Below, piece by piece: positions 1 to 7,059 of a DNA stretch of 22,277 bases. Origin of the DNA: Thermoleophilaceae bacterium (GTDB lineage: Bacteria > Actinomycetota > Thermoleophilia > Solirubrobacterales > Thermoleophilaceae); assembly GCA_013812065.1 (NCBI GenBank), contig JACCUC010000316.1, positions 1-22,277 on the forward strand, in the 5' to 3' direction. Each line of letters opens with the position of its first letter. The stretch's first letter is position 1. Position numbers and translations under genes: made by a program. Below the pieces are notes generated by a model. The model searched no databases and was not told the origin of the DNA. It saw only the letters and a program-made list of their open reading frames with translations.

Positions 1-1
1 G

Positions 2-88
2 AGGAGTCTCGGCGAGGAGCGCGAACGCGCGCAGGACGCGGCCGAGCGGATGGTGGACGACCTCTTCCGCGGAGGTAGGGATGGCTGA
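2..88 (+). CDS. 3' end of an unidentified gene (partial)
   Basis: One reading frame is open from the window edge to a TGA at 86-88. It gives about 28 residues, charged and helix-like (rich in E, R, D and A), ending in GGRDG. Its stop overlaps the ATG of the ImmA/IrrE gene by 8 bases, a spacing typical of translational coupling. ImmA/IrrE peptidases are usually encoded directly after an XRE-family repressor that they cleave, so a repressor is a natural guess, but the visible tail has no recognisable domain and cannot confirm it. Confidence 0.5.
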   Translation, partial: RSLGEERERAQDAAERMVDDLFRGGRDG

Positions 89-638
89 CCCGGTGCTTGC
101 AGCGCAGCAGCTCGTGGCCGAGTACGACAAGGACTACGGCGTCGGCGAGATCCCGCCGGTCCCCGTAGCCGACATCGCCGAGTCCCTGCTCATGCTCGAC
201 ATCCTCGAGGAGGACGAGATCCGCTCGGTGCCGGGCGCGCCGACCGACGCGGGCCCCTTGTCGGGGCTCCTGACGACCGCCAACCGCACCATCTGGATCG
301 ACCGCCGCGAGGCGGCCCGCTCCCCGGAGCGCAAACGCTTCACGATCGCGCATGAAATCGGCCACTGGATCATGCACGCGCGGCGTGGCGAGGTGCCCCT
401 CTTCCAGAAGGCCTGTGCTCCCGACGACATAAGAGAAGACGGCGCGTCAGCCAACCCCGAGCGCGAGGCCAACGACTTCGCGAACGAGCTCGTCATGCCC
501 GAAGAGCTCATCTCCGCGCTTGGGCCCGAGTGCGGGTTCAACCTCGCGCTACTCGCCGCGCGCTTCGAGGTCTCGGTGCGCGCGCTCGAGATCCGTCTGA
601 TCCGACTCGACCTGCTCCCCAGCTGGATGCGCGCGTAA
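81..638 (+). CDS. ImmA/IrrE family zinc metallopeptidase
   Basis: A 185-residue protein with the zinc-peptidase motif HEIGH at residues 91-95 and, about 35 residues later, the family's second conserved block (EREANDFANELVMP, residues 127-140), whose glutamate is expected to complete zinc binding. These are the hallmarks of the COG2856 ImmA/IrrE family. Known members cleave a partner XRE-type repressor and so switch on mobile-element transfer (ImmA) or the radiation/desiccation response (IrrE/PprI with DdrO). The ATG follows a GGAGGTAGGG ribosome site and overlaps the end of the preceding gene. There is no signal peptide, so it should be cytosolic. It is followed 6 nt later by an Mre11-type nuclease gene, which favours a DNA-damage-linked role over phage immunity. 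The substrate is not visible in the window. Family assignment is firm; the role is inferred. Confidence 0.9.
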   Translation: MADPVLAAQQLVAEYDKDYGVGEIPPVPVADIAESLLMLDILEEDEIRSVPGAPTDAGPLSGLLTTANRTIWIDRREAARSPERKRFTIAHEIGHWIMHARRGEVPLFQKACAPDDIREDGASANPEREANDFANELVMPEELISALGPECGFNLALLAARFEVSVRALEIRLIRLDLLPSWMRA

Positions 639-644
639 CGGCCG

Positions 645-1760
645 ATGCGAATCGTCCACCTCGCCGACACCCACCTCGGCCACCGCTTCCTCTCGAAGGT
701 CGACGCAGACGGCCGCAACTTCCGCGAGCAGGACGTCTACAAGGCGTTCAACGACGCAATCGAACGGATCATCGAGCTGCACCCGGACGCCGTCGTGCAT
801 GCCGGCGACCTGTTCGAGTCGTTCCACCCGTCGACCGAGGCGTTGTCAGTGGCGCTCGACGGGCTCTCACGCCTGCGCGATGAGGACATCCCAGTAGTGG
901 TCGCGTCCGGCAACCACTCGACGCCGCGCTACCGCGCAACCCAGCACGTGTTCTCGCTGCTCGAGCGCTACCGCTGCGCGCATGCGGTCTGGAAAGCTCC
1001 GGCGGTGACCGAGGTCGGCGACCTGGCGATCACGGCGATCCCGCACCAGCACGACGAGAACGCGCTCGAGGCGGCGGTGCGTGCGGCGAAGCCGCGTCCG
1101 AGCGCCAGGTTCAACGTCCTCATCCTCCATGCCGGTCTCGAGATCCTCCCCCGGGTCGGTGCCGGGGAGGCCGGCACGGTCCATCTCGACCCCAAGCTCA
1201 TTGAGGAACTCCGCGGCTTCGATTACATCGCGTTCGGCCACTTCCACGAGTACAAGCCGCTCCGCATCAACGCCTGCTATTCCGGCTCGCTGGAGCGCCT
1301 CAGCTTCAACGACCGCGCCAAGGAGAAGGTGATCCTCGAGGTCGATCTCGCCGCCGGCCCCGGCGAGCGCAACTGGATCACGCGCCACCCCATCGCCACC
1401 CGCACCGTCCGCACGCTCGACGAGGTCGACGGGCTCGGCAGCACCGACCTAACGGAAGACGTGATGGCGGCGCTCGAGGGGATCGAGCTCGACGGCGCCG
1501 TCCTGCGGTGCCCGATCCGCAGCGTCACGCAGGAGACCTACCGACGCCTCGACATGACCGAGATCGCGCGGGCCACAAAGGATTGCCTGCACGTCGAGCT
1601 GAAGCCGCAGTTCGTGGGGTCGGCGAAGGCCCGCCCGCGTTCTGCCGACGACCTGCGTGCCTACGTCATGGCCGCCACCCCCGAGGGCATGGAGGCCGGC
1701 GAGGTCCTGCGGCGCACGGAGGAGTTCCTCGCCCAGGCTGAGTCGGGGCTCGGCGAATGA
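645..1760 (+). CDS. sbcD: SbcD/Mre11-family DNA exonuclease subunit
   Basis: A 371-residue calcineurin-like phosphoesterase of the SbcD/Mre11 family. Metal-binding motifs appear in order: ADTHLG (D8, H10), HAGDLFES, a GNHS version of the usual GNHD motif, ILHAGLE, and FGHFHEYK (the GHxH motif). In the known SbcCD and Mre11-Rad50 complexes this subunit is the Mn-dependent nuclease that opens hairpins and trims blocked double-strand ends, driven by the Rad50/SbcC ATPase. Length is normal. Its stop overlaps the start of the SbcC-like gene by four bases (ATGA at 1757-1760), so the two subunits are probably translationally coupled. No strong ribosome site precedes the ATG; translation may be coupled to the peptidase gene ending at 638. 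Confidence 0.93.
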   Translation: MRIVHLADTHLGHRFLSKVDADGRNFREQDVYKAFNDAIERIIELHPDAVVHAGDLFESFHPSTEALSVALDGLSRLRDEDIPVVVASGNHSTPRYRATQHVFSLLERYRCAHAVWKAPAVTEVGDLAITAIPHQHDENALEAAVRAAKPRPSARFNVLILHAGLEILPRVGAGEAGTVHLDPKLIEELRGFDYIAFGHFHEYKPLRINACYSGSLERLSFNDRAKEKVILEVDLAAGPGERNWITRHPIATRTVRTLDEVDGLGSTDLTEDVMAALEGIELDGAVLRCPIRSVTQETYRRLDMTEIARATKDCLHVELKPQFVGSAKARPRSADDLRAYVMAATPEGMEAGEVLRRTEEFLAQAESGLGE

Positions 1761-4411
1761 AGCTCGTCTCGCTGCGGCTCGAGAACTTCCGCGCGTTCGA
1801 GCATTGCGAGCTCGAGCTCCACAGCGATGGCCTTATCGGCGTGTCGGGGCCGAACGGCGCCGGGAAGAGCACGCTGCTCGACGCGATCAACTATGCGCTC
1901 TTCGGCCTCGGTCGTGGGTCGCGCAAGCGGCGGCCCGAGCGCGACGGGATGCCCGCGGGCGCGAAGTGCGAGGTGAAGCTCGAGTTCATCCTCGACGACC
2001 ACTCGTGCGTCGTGGTGCGCGGGCCGAAGAAGGCCCGGCTGACGGTCGACGGCGAGGACTGGCTTAGAGACGGCCAAGAGGAGCTCACCCGGCGGGTCAC
2101 CGAGCTCCTCGGTGTCGGCCAGCTCAATTTCGGGATGACCTTCTACGCGCGTCAGCGCGAGCTGCAAGCGCTCCAGGAGGGAGGTAAGCGCAAGCTCGAG
2201 CAGCTCGAGACCCTGCTGGGGATCGATCGCATCCGCAACGCTCGCACGCTCGCGCACGACGCCGAGACCACTCAGGAGAAGGTCGTTCGCGCACTCGCCA
2301 CACAGGTCCCGTCGGTGGCCGACGCCGAGGCCAAGCTCCGACGCGCGGAGGAGGAGGCGCAGCGGCTGGCACCGTCGGTCGAGAGCGCTCGAGAAGCGCG
2401 CGACGAGGCCGCCGCGCTGCGCGAGAAGGCGCGTACCGCGCTAACAGAAGCGCGCGAGCGCGCCGAAGAGGCGCTCGCGCTCGAGGGCAAGGCGGCGGTC
2501 GCGGCTAGCGAACTCGCTGCGGCAACGGAGCGCGAAAGCATGACGCGCGAGAGCATGATGGCGGCGAAGGCCGCAGCAACGGAGCTACAGGCGCTCGAGC
2601 CCGCCGCGGCAAAGGCCGGTGAGCTGCGTGCGCAGGATCGTGCACTAGAGCTCGAGGGCCAGGCTGCCGCGCAGGCCGCGGGGCTGCGCGAGCAGCGCCA
2701 CGAGGCGCAGCTGGCGGCAGTGGCAGTCGGCGATGCGCTCGCCGCGACGGCTGACCCGGCGCCCCGGCTCGCGGGCGCCGACGGCGAGCTCACCGAGGCG
2801 CGCTCGGAGCTGGAGCGCGTGACGAGCGAGATGCTCGAGCTCTCCTCGCTGCAGGAGACGCTGCGAGCGGCGGCCGCGGACGCTGCCGCAGCGGTGACGA
2901 ACGGACGAAGGGCGCTGGCGGTCCATGAGGAGCTTGCAAGGCTGGCGGGGCTTCGCGAAGCGGTCGAGAATCGTGCCTTGGAGATCGCCGCGCTCGAGGC
3001 CGAGGCCGCGCAGCTTGTGGCGCACGTCACCGAGGAGAGCGAGCATTACGAGCACGTGAAGCGCGATGGCCGGAATGCCACCTGCCCGCGTTGTAAGGCC
3101 CCCTACGGCGACCGCTACGAGACGATCGTCGAGGAGTTCGAGGAGTCGCTGGCGGGCTTCTCGAAACGCCAGCGAGAGATCGCAGACGAGCTAGAACGGC
3201 TCCGCAAGGCACGCAAGGGCGACGCGGCGAAGCTCGAGCGCCTCGCGAGCGCGGAGGCGGAGCGCAAGGCACTTGGCGAGGTGACCACGGACATCGCCGC
3301 GCTCGACGCCGCCGCGGCCGGCGCCGAGGAGGCGCGGGGGCAGCATGTCAAGGACTCTGAACGGCTGACGAAGAGGCGAGGCGATCTGACCGAGACGATC
3401 GCCGCGCTCGACCGCGAGCTGTCGGGGCTGCGGCAGGAGCTCGCAACACGTGAGCAGCTGGCCGCGCACCAGCGCGAGGCCGAGCGCGGCCTCGAGCTGT
3501 TCGAGAAGCAGCTCACCGAGCTGTCGCCGAACGGCTACGACGCCGACGCACACGAGGCGGTGCGGCGCGCGCTCGCCAGGGCGACCAGCGCCGAAACCCA
3601 CTGCGCCGAGCTACGACCGCAGGTCGCGCAGATCGAGCTGCTCGAGACGCGGCTCGCACGTGAGGAGCAGCTCTCCGCCGCCGCCCGCACGGCCCACGAG
3701 GACCTCGCGCCCGCCGCCGCCAAGCGCGCCGCCGACAAGGCCGCTCCCGAGGAGGCGGAGACTGCCTACGACGTGACAGTCCTGGCACATGCGCAGGCCG
3801 ACGAAGCGCTCCACGACGCCGAGCAGCAGGCGATCGCCGAGAGCAACGCGGTCGCGCAGGCGCGCGCCGAGCTTGAGGCCGCCCAGCGGCTCAAGGGGCA
3901 ACTGGACACAGAGCGCGAGGAGCTCTCGATGCGGCGGGTCGTCAAGACCGTGCTCGACAACTACAGAACCGCGGTCCAGCAGGAGGCCGTGCCAAGTCTC
4001 GAGCAGGAAACCGCAGAGTTTCTGCGCCGCACTACCCGCGGCCGCTACTCCGACGTGCAGATCTCCGCCGACGGCGAGCTACAGATCAACGACATGGGCA
4101 CCCCCTATGAGCTCGAGCGCTTCTCCGGCGGCGAGCAGGACCTCGCGAACCTCTGCATGCGCATCGCGCTCTCGAAGGTGCTTGCCCGCCGCAGCGGGAT
4201 GGACGCGCGCTTCATCATCCTCGACGAGGTCTTCGGCAGCCAGGACGCCGACCGGCGCCGTGCGTTGCTCGAGGCGCTGCGCGAGCTCGACCAGGAGTTC
4301 GGACAGGTCCTGATCGTTTCCCACTTCGACGACTTCATGGAGCACTGTGGTCTGCAGATCACGGTGAAATCGGACAACGGCAGGAGCGTGGCGGAGCTGG
4401 CGACGGCATAG
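1757..4411 (+). CDS. sbcC: SbcC/Rad50-family SMC-like ATPase
   Basis: An 884-residue protein with the split ABC ATPase of the Rad50/SbcC family. The N-terminal part has Walker A GPNGAGKST at residues 31-39. Long Ala/Glu/Arg-rich coiled coils follow, interrupted near the middle by a zinc-hook CPRC at residues 443-446. The C-terminal part has the ABC signature FSGGEQ at 789-794, Walker B FIILDE at 819-824 and a switch histidine in LIVSHFDDF. All catalytic motifs are intact. It should form the architectural and ATPase subunit of a complex with the SbcD-like protein whose gene overlaps it by four bases, acting on DNA ends. It is somewhat shorter than E. coli SbcC (about 1050 residues), reflecting shorter coiled coils. 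Convergent with the E1-like gene; 141 nt separate the two stops. Confidence 0.93.
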   Translation: MKLVSLRLENFRAFEHCELELHSDGLIGVSGPNGAGKSTLLDAINYALFGLGRGSRKRRPERDGMPAGAKCEVKLEFILDDHSCVVVRGPKKARLTVDGEDWLRDGQEELTRRVTELLGVGQLNFGMTFYARQRELQALQEGGKRKLEQLETLLGIDRIRNARTLAHDAETTQEKVVRALATQVPSVADAEAKLRRAEEEAQRLAPSVESAREARDEAAALREKARTALTEARERAEEALALEGKAAVAASELAAATERESMTRESMMAAKAAATELQALEPAAAKAGELRAQDRALELEGQAAAQAAGLREQRHEAQLAAVAVGDALAATADPAPRLAGADGELTEARSELERVTSEMLELSSLQETLRAAAADAAAAVTNGRRALAVHEELARLAGLREAVENRALEIAALEAEAAQLVAHVTEESEHYEHVKRDGRNATCPRCKAPYGDRYETIVEEFEESLAGFSKRQREIADELERLRKARKGDAAKLERLASAEAERKALGEVTTDIAALDAAAAGAEEARGQHVKDSERLTKRRGDLTETIAALDRELSGLRQELATREQLAAHQREAERGLELFEKQLTELSPNGYDADAHEAVRRALARATSAETHCAELRPQVAQIELLETRLAREEQLSAAARTAHEDLAPAAAKRAADKAAPEEAETAYDVTVLAHAQADEALHDAEQQAIAESNAVAQARAELEAAQRLKGQLDTEREELSMRRVVKTVLDNYRTAVQQEAVPSLEQETAEFLRRTTRGRYSDVQISADGELQINDMGTPYELERFSGGEQDLANLCMRIALSKVLARRSGMDARFIILDEVFGSQDADRRRALLEALRELDQEFGQVLIVSHFDDFMEHCGLQITVKSDNGRSVAELATA

Positions 4412-4437
4412 TCGAGTGGTGACGTCGCTGTGCGCGG

Positions 4438-4459
4438 GCGCGAGCGACGCCGCTCGCGC
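4438..4459. terminator. GC-rich hairpin between convergent genes
   Basis: A perfect 9-bp stem, GCGCGAGCG (4438-4446) and CGCTCGCGC (4451-4459), encloses a 4-nt loop, ACGC. GTGAC and GTCAC farther out could extend it. It lies between the 3' ends of sbcC and the E1-like gene, where a bidirectional terminator would be useful. There is no T-tract on either strand, so intrinsic termination is only a possibility. Confidence 0.35.
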
Positions 4460-4552
4460 GCTGGTCACGTCGGGCGCGGTCCGTGTCCGCGTCAGCGGCG
4501 GGCGCTTCGGGGTGCGGCTGGGCGTTCGAGTGTCGCCGGGGTGGGCACGCAG

Positions 4553-5863
4553 TCAGGCCGCCCGTGCGCGGGATGCGGCGCAGCCCACAGGACACGCGGG
4601 CTGCGCCGCCACCGGCAGCCGCATCAGGTGCGGCCCGTCGTAACCGAACGGCCAGCAGAACAGCGCCTGCTGGTCCGGCTTCGCGCCTGCGGCCTCCGTG
4701 AGGAGCTCGAGCGCCAGCAGTAGCCCCGACCAGAAGGAGACGAACGAGATCGTCGGGACGAGCTCGTCGGCGTCCGGCTCGCGCTGATGAAGGCACCCCG
4801 CGCACGGCTCGCCCGGCCGGTGCGCTGAAACGAGCGTGTCGAGGCTTTGGGTTGCGCCCACGCCAACCCAGCCCGTCGCACGCTCCTGGACGAGCCAGCG
4901 CGAGGGGATGTGGTCGACTCCTACGAGCACGCGAGGCGCGAGCGGGCCGATCGCGGACGCGCGGTCCGCGTCGTAGCGGTGCGGCACGCCCGTGATGCGC
5001 AACTGCGGCCGCGAGCAGCTCGCAAGCATCCGCGTCTTCATGACGCCGTCGAGTGAGGCGCGCGAGAGCATATAGCGGTTGACGTTGCTCAGATCGAGCC
5101 CCTCCCCCTCGATCACGCGGATTGCGCCCTCGAGCTCCGGCGCCCGCAGCAGCACGTACAGCGTCGCGGATGTGATCGCCCCGCCGCTGATCACGTCGAC
5201 CGGGCCGATGTCCGTGGCGATCTCGCCGGGAAACCAGCGGCGCAGGTCGAGGCGGACCGCTTGGCCCGTCTCGAGGCGGTGCGAGGCTGCGACGAGCTCC
5301 GTGCCGACGAGCTCCGCCAGCTTCGGCAGCGCAGCGCGCAGTCCCTCCGCGGCCGCGGCCGCGGCGCACGCGAGGGCGCCGAACGGCAGCGCGGCCTCCC
5401 ACGGGCGGCCCGGCGCGGCCGCCGACTCGATCGCGAGGTCCCAGTCACCGCCACTGAGCCGCAGCGCGCCCGGCGGCGCGCAAGGCGAGTCGCCGATCGC
5501 GAAGCTCATGACGGGTGGGCGCCGGAGCTCCGCGGCGATCGGGACGCCCGGTATCAAGTCGGCTCCGAGCTCGACGAGCGACGAGCGCAGGCGACCGCCC
5601 GTGAGCGGCGGTTGGGGCGACGCGAGCGCTGGGTCCGGGCAGTCGAGCTGCACGTCGATCCCCATGCGGGCGATCAGCGTCGCGAGCGCGACGACCAGCG
5701 TCTGCGCCGCGATTGTCTGGGCGTTCCGCGAGTCGGCGGTGATCGCGATCGCGAGCTGCGGAAGCGCAGCGCTGATCCGCTGCTCGTCCCCCCGCCCGCC
5801 GAAGAACTGCTCGTTGATCAGGCGACTAGTGCGCGAGAGCCCCTCGTGTGTACGTGGATCCAT
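4553..5863 (-). CDS. E1/ThiF-like adenylyltransferase of a ubiquitin-like cassette
   Basis: A 436-residue protein whose C-terminal half is an E1/ThiF/MoeB-type adenylation fold. It shows a degenerate glycine-rich nucleotide loop (ISGGAITSA, about 225-233), NVNRYML (260-266, matching the family's NxNRQFL arginine motif), a lysine in VMKTRM (about 274-279), an aspartate in VGVDHIPSR (D317, matching the family's DNxxxR block) and a zinc site from CAGC (354-357) and CPVGC (424-428). The family activates the C-terminus of a ubiquitin-like or sulfur-carrier protein as an acyl-adenylate. The first ~210 residues are not assigned; they include an Ala-rich helix after LPFGALA near 160 and may be a second, inactive Rossmann unit. 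No E2-like HPN/Cys module is seen. The ATG lies 1 nt after the JAB stop, making this the last gene of the UBL-JAB-E1 operon. The substituted nucleotide loop leaves its activity uncertain. Confidence 0.82.
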   Translation of the reverse strand: MDPRTHEGLSRTSRLINEQFFGGRGDEQRISAALPQLAIAITADSRNAQTIAAQTLVVALATLIARMGIDVQLDCPDPALASPQPPLTGGRLRSSLVELGADLIPGVPIAAELRRPPVMSFAIGDSPCAPPGALRLSGGDWDLAIESAAAPGRPWEAALPFGALACAAAAAAEGLRAALPKLAELVGTELVAASHRLETGQAVRLDLRRWFPGEIATDIGPVDVISGGAITSATLYVLLRAPELEGAIRVIEGEGLDLSNVNRYMLSRASLDGVMKTRMLASCSRPQLRITGVPHRYDADRASAIGPLAPRVLVGVDHIPSRWLVQERATGWVGVGATQSLDTLVSAHRPGEPCAGCLHQREPDADELVPTISFVSFWSGLLLALELLTEAAGAKPDQQALFCWPFGYDGPHLMRLPVAAQPACPVGCAASRARAA

Positions 5864-5864
5864 C

Positions 5865-6302
5865 TTAGGTCACCTCGATCGCGTCTGAGGCGTTCGCGGC
5901 CTGCCAGCCACCGTCGCTGCCGCGTCGCTCGAGATGCACGCCCTCGAGCGAGACGTCACCAAGAGCGAAGCGTGGGATGACGAGCGACGCGAAGCCGGCC
6001 GTCTGGATCGCCGCCATGTGGTTGTCGCGCGAGGAGTGGAAGGCGGAGCCCGGATGCGTGTGCACCTGGGCCCGCAGCTCGAGCTCCTGGCGAGCGAGCC
6101 GCACCCAGAGCTCATTCAGCCAGCTCCCGTCTACGTCGTATGAGGTCGCCGTCGCCGAATGACCTGGGTGGACGATCTCGCTGACCTCGCCGTCTTGGGA
6201 GCGCGGGCCGAGCCAGTAGGCGACGCACTCGCGCCGCCCTGCGCCGCACGCGCGCAGGTGCTCGAAGGTCTCCTCGAGGAGCTCGCGGCGCAGCCTCAGC
6301 AC
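5865..6302 (-). CDS. JAB/JAMM (MPN+) metallopeptidase, candidate UBL-processing enzyme
   Basis: A 145-residue protein with a complete JAMM zinc motif: H81-T-H83-P, S90 and D93 in HTHPGSAFHSSRD, plus an upstream glutamate (E25 in RRECVAYW). JAMM enzymes hydrolyse peptide or isopeptide bonds after the C-terminal glycines of ubiquitin-like proteins, or cut short tails from their precursors. The chosen start is the GTG at 6302. It has an AAGGAGGT ribosome site 8 nt upstream and overlaps the UBL stop by 7 bases; a longer frame upstream would run through the UBL gene out of frame and is unlikely. The stop lies 1 nt before the E1-like ATG. Position between UBL and E1 makes the UBL its probable substrate, either for maturation (removing YRC after GGG) or for deconjugation. 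Confidence 0.88.
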   Translation of the reverse strand: MLRLRRELLEETFEHLRACGAGRRECVAYWLGPRSQDGEVSEIVHPGHSATATSYDVDGSWLNELWVRLARQELELRAQVHTHPGSAFHSSRDNHMAAIQTAGFASLVIPRFALGDVSLEGVHLERRGSDGGWQAANASDAIEVT

Positions 6303-6577
6303 CGGTAGCCACCTCCTTGCGGCTGGCGCAGGATGAGCACCTCGTGCTTTGCGAGGTTGTAGGCGCCGATCGCCGCGTGGTCGTTCAGCTCCGTGTTGTC
6401 CATCCGGTAGAGCCGGAGCCGGTCGCGGTCGGCGACGATCTTGAAGAAGTCCATCGCCTCGGAGCGCGCGGCCAGCACTGTCTCCTCGAACTTCGGATGA
6501 AACGGGTGCTCGCGACCCGCGTAGTTGACGCGGATTTGGAGCTTCGTGTGGGGGTGAGTTGTAGCCTGTCCCTGCAT
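6296..6577 (-). CDS. Ubiquitin-like (UBL) protein with C-terminal GGG plus a short tail
   Basis: A 93-residue protein. After about 11 polar residues it shows a beta-grasp-like pattern: strand LQIRVNY, a turn, HPFHPKFEETVLAARSEAMDFF (strand then helix), strand RLRLYRM, and a final strand EVLILRQ. The C-terminus is PQGGGYRC, a glycine motif followed by three residues. That is the layout of ubiquitin-like precursors that need trimming before activation. The ATG is preceded by AGGAGGG with a 6-nt spacer. It is first in a tight operon with a JAMM peptidase and an E1-like enzyme, as in bacterial ubiquitin-like gene clusters described by comparative genomics. Whether it is conjugated to proteins or used as a sulfur carrier cannot be read from the sequence. 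The fold assignment relies on pattern and context, not a database search. Confidence 0.78.
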   Translation of the reverse strand: MQGQATTHPHTKLQIRVNYAGREHPFHPKFEETVLAARSEAMDFFKIVADRDRLRLYRMDNTELNDHAAIGAYNLAKHEVLILRQPQGGGYRC

Positions 6578-6583
6578 TTGGAA

Positions 6584-6590
6584 CCCTCCT
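6584..6590 (-). promoter_or_regulatory. Ribosome binding site of the UBL gene
   Basis: On the minus strand AGGAGGG lies 6 nt before the ATG at 6577. It fixes the UBL start and shows that the cassette opens with a strongly translated small gene. Confidence 0.8.
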
Positions 6591-6607
6591 GGTTTCGCTG
6601 GCGGCCA

Positions 6608-6655
6608 GCGGTCTTGGGCGGCCGCGTTTTGTTCCGTACACCCCGCTAAGACCGC
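6608..6655. promoter_or_regulatory. Inverted repeat in the divergent promoter region
   Basis: The arms GCGGTCTT (6608-6615) and AAGACCGC (6648-6655) are exact reverse complements with a 32-nt spacer, so their centres lie 40 nt apart, close to four helical turns. They sit in the 143-bp gap between the UBL start (minus) and the MazF-like start (plus). This would suit an operator bound by a dimer or by looping and shared by both operons. A GGAAC on the minus strand (6635 to 6631) resembles the -35 element of extracytoplasmic-function sigma promoters, but no clear -10 follows. The function is inferred. Confidence 0.4.
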
Positions 6656-6720
6656 CTGTGGCAGACGATTTCCAACGAGCACGCCACCACGCATGCGAAG
6701 TGGGCGCAGGGCGGCCAGCC

Positions 6721-7059
6721 GTGACAGGGCTCGGGCCACCCGCCCCAATCGCCGGCGAGCTGCTGAGGATCCACGACCGCATGACAGGCTTCAGCCCCGA
6801 TGACCCCAAGGAGAACCGCCCTTACGTCGTGATCGGGCAGGCCGGCCGGTTCGTCCGCGTCGTGCCGCAGAGCACCGTCGGCGACAACGGCGTCTACATC
6901 CCCGACGGCGCCGTGGACGGACTGAAGGAAGGATGGTTCGTCCCTTGGAGCGCGCTCGTTCCCACCCGCACGGCGGTCGGCCGGCCCGTGATCGGCTACC
7001 TGCCGCGCGACTACCTCGAGCGCGTCCGGGACCAGTGGCGCGGGAGGACGGGCCCGTGA
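6721..7059 (+). CDS. Small MazF/PemK-like (SH3-barrel-type) protein
   Basis: A 112-residue protein. The pattern GELLRIHDR...PKENRPYVVIG (residues 12-39) resembles the first strands of MazF/PemK toxins (GEIW...xRPxVVI). It is followed by strand-rich sequence with VVPQSTVG and VPWSALVPT, like the family's later strands. MazF-type proteins are usually ribonucleases, but many SH3-barrel relatives are not, and no catalytic residue can be named with confidence. The start is uncertain. GTG 6721 includes the whole domain and begins where codon use becomes GC3-rich; an upstream GTG at 6658 would add 21 codons with atypical third positions and no ribosome site; ATG 6781 has a better GAGGA site but cuts the first strand. 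The stop overlaps the next start (GTGA at 7056). The next two genes look like its partners rather than a classic antitoxin. Confidence 0.6.
   Translation: MTGLGPPAPIAGELLRIHDRMTGFSPDDPKENRPYVVIGQAGRFVRVVPQSTVGDNGVYIPDGAVDGLKEGWFVPWSALVPTRTAVGRPVIGYLPRDYLERVRDQWRGRTGP

Noticed and set aside
6658..6720. GTG 6658 as the start of the MazF-like protein
   Set aside because: The 21 extra codons have A/T-rich third positions unlike the rest of the gene and no ribosome site; kept only as an alternative.
6303..6809. Extension of the JAB frame upstream across the UBL gene and the promoter region
   Set aside because: A perfect AAGGAGGT site places the start at GTG 6302, and the extension would overlap the UBL gene and the start of the divergent MazF-like gene.
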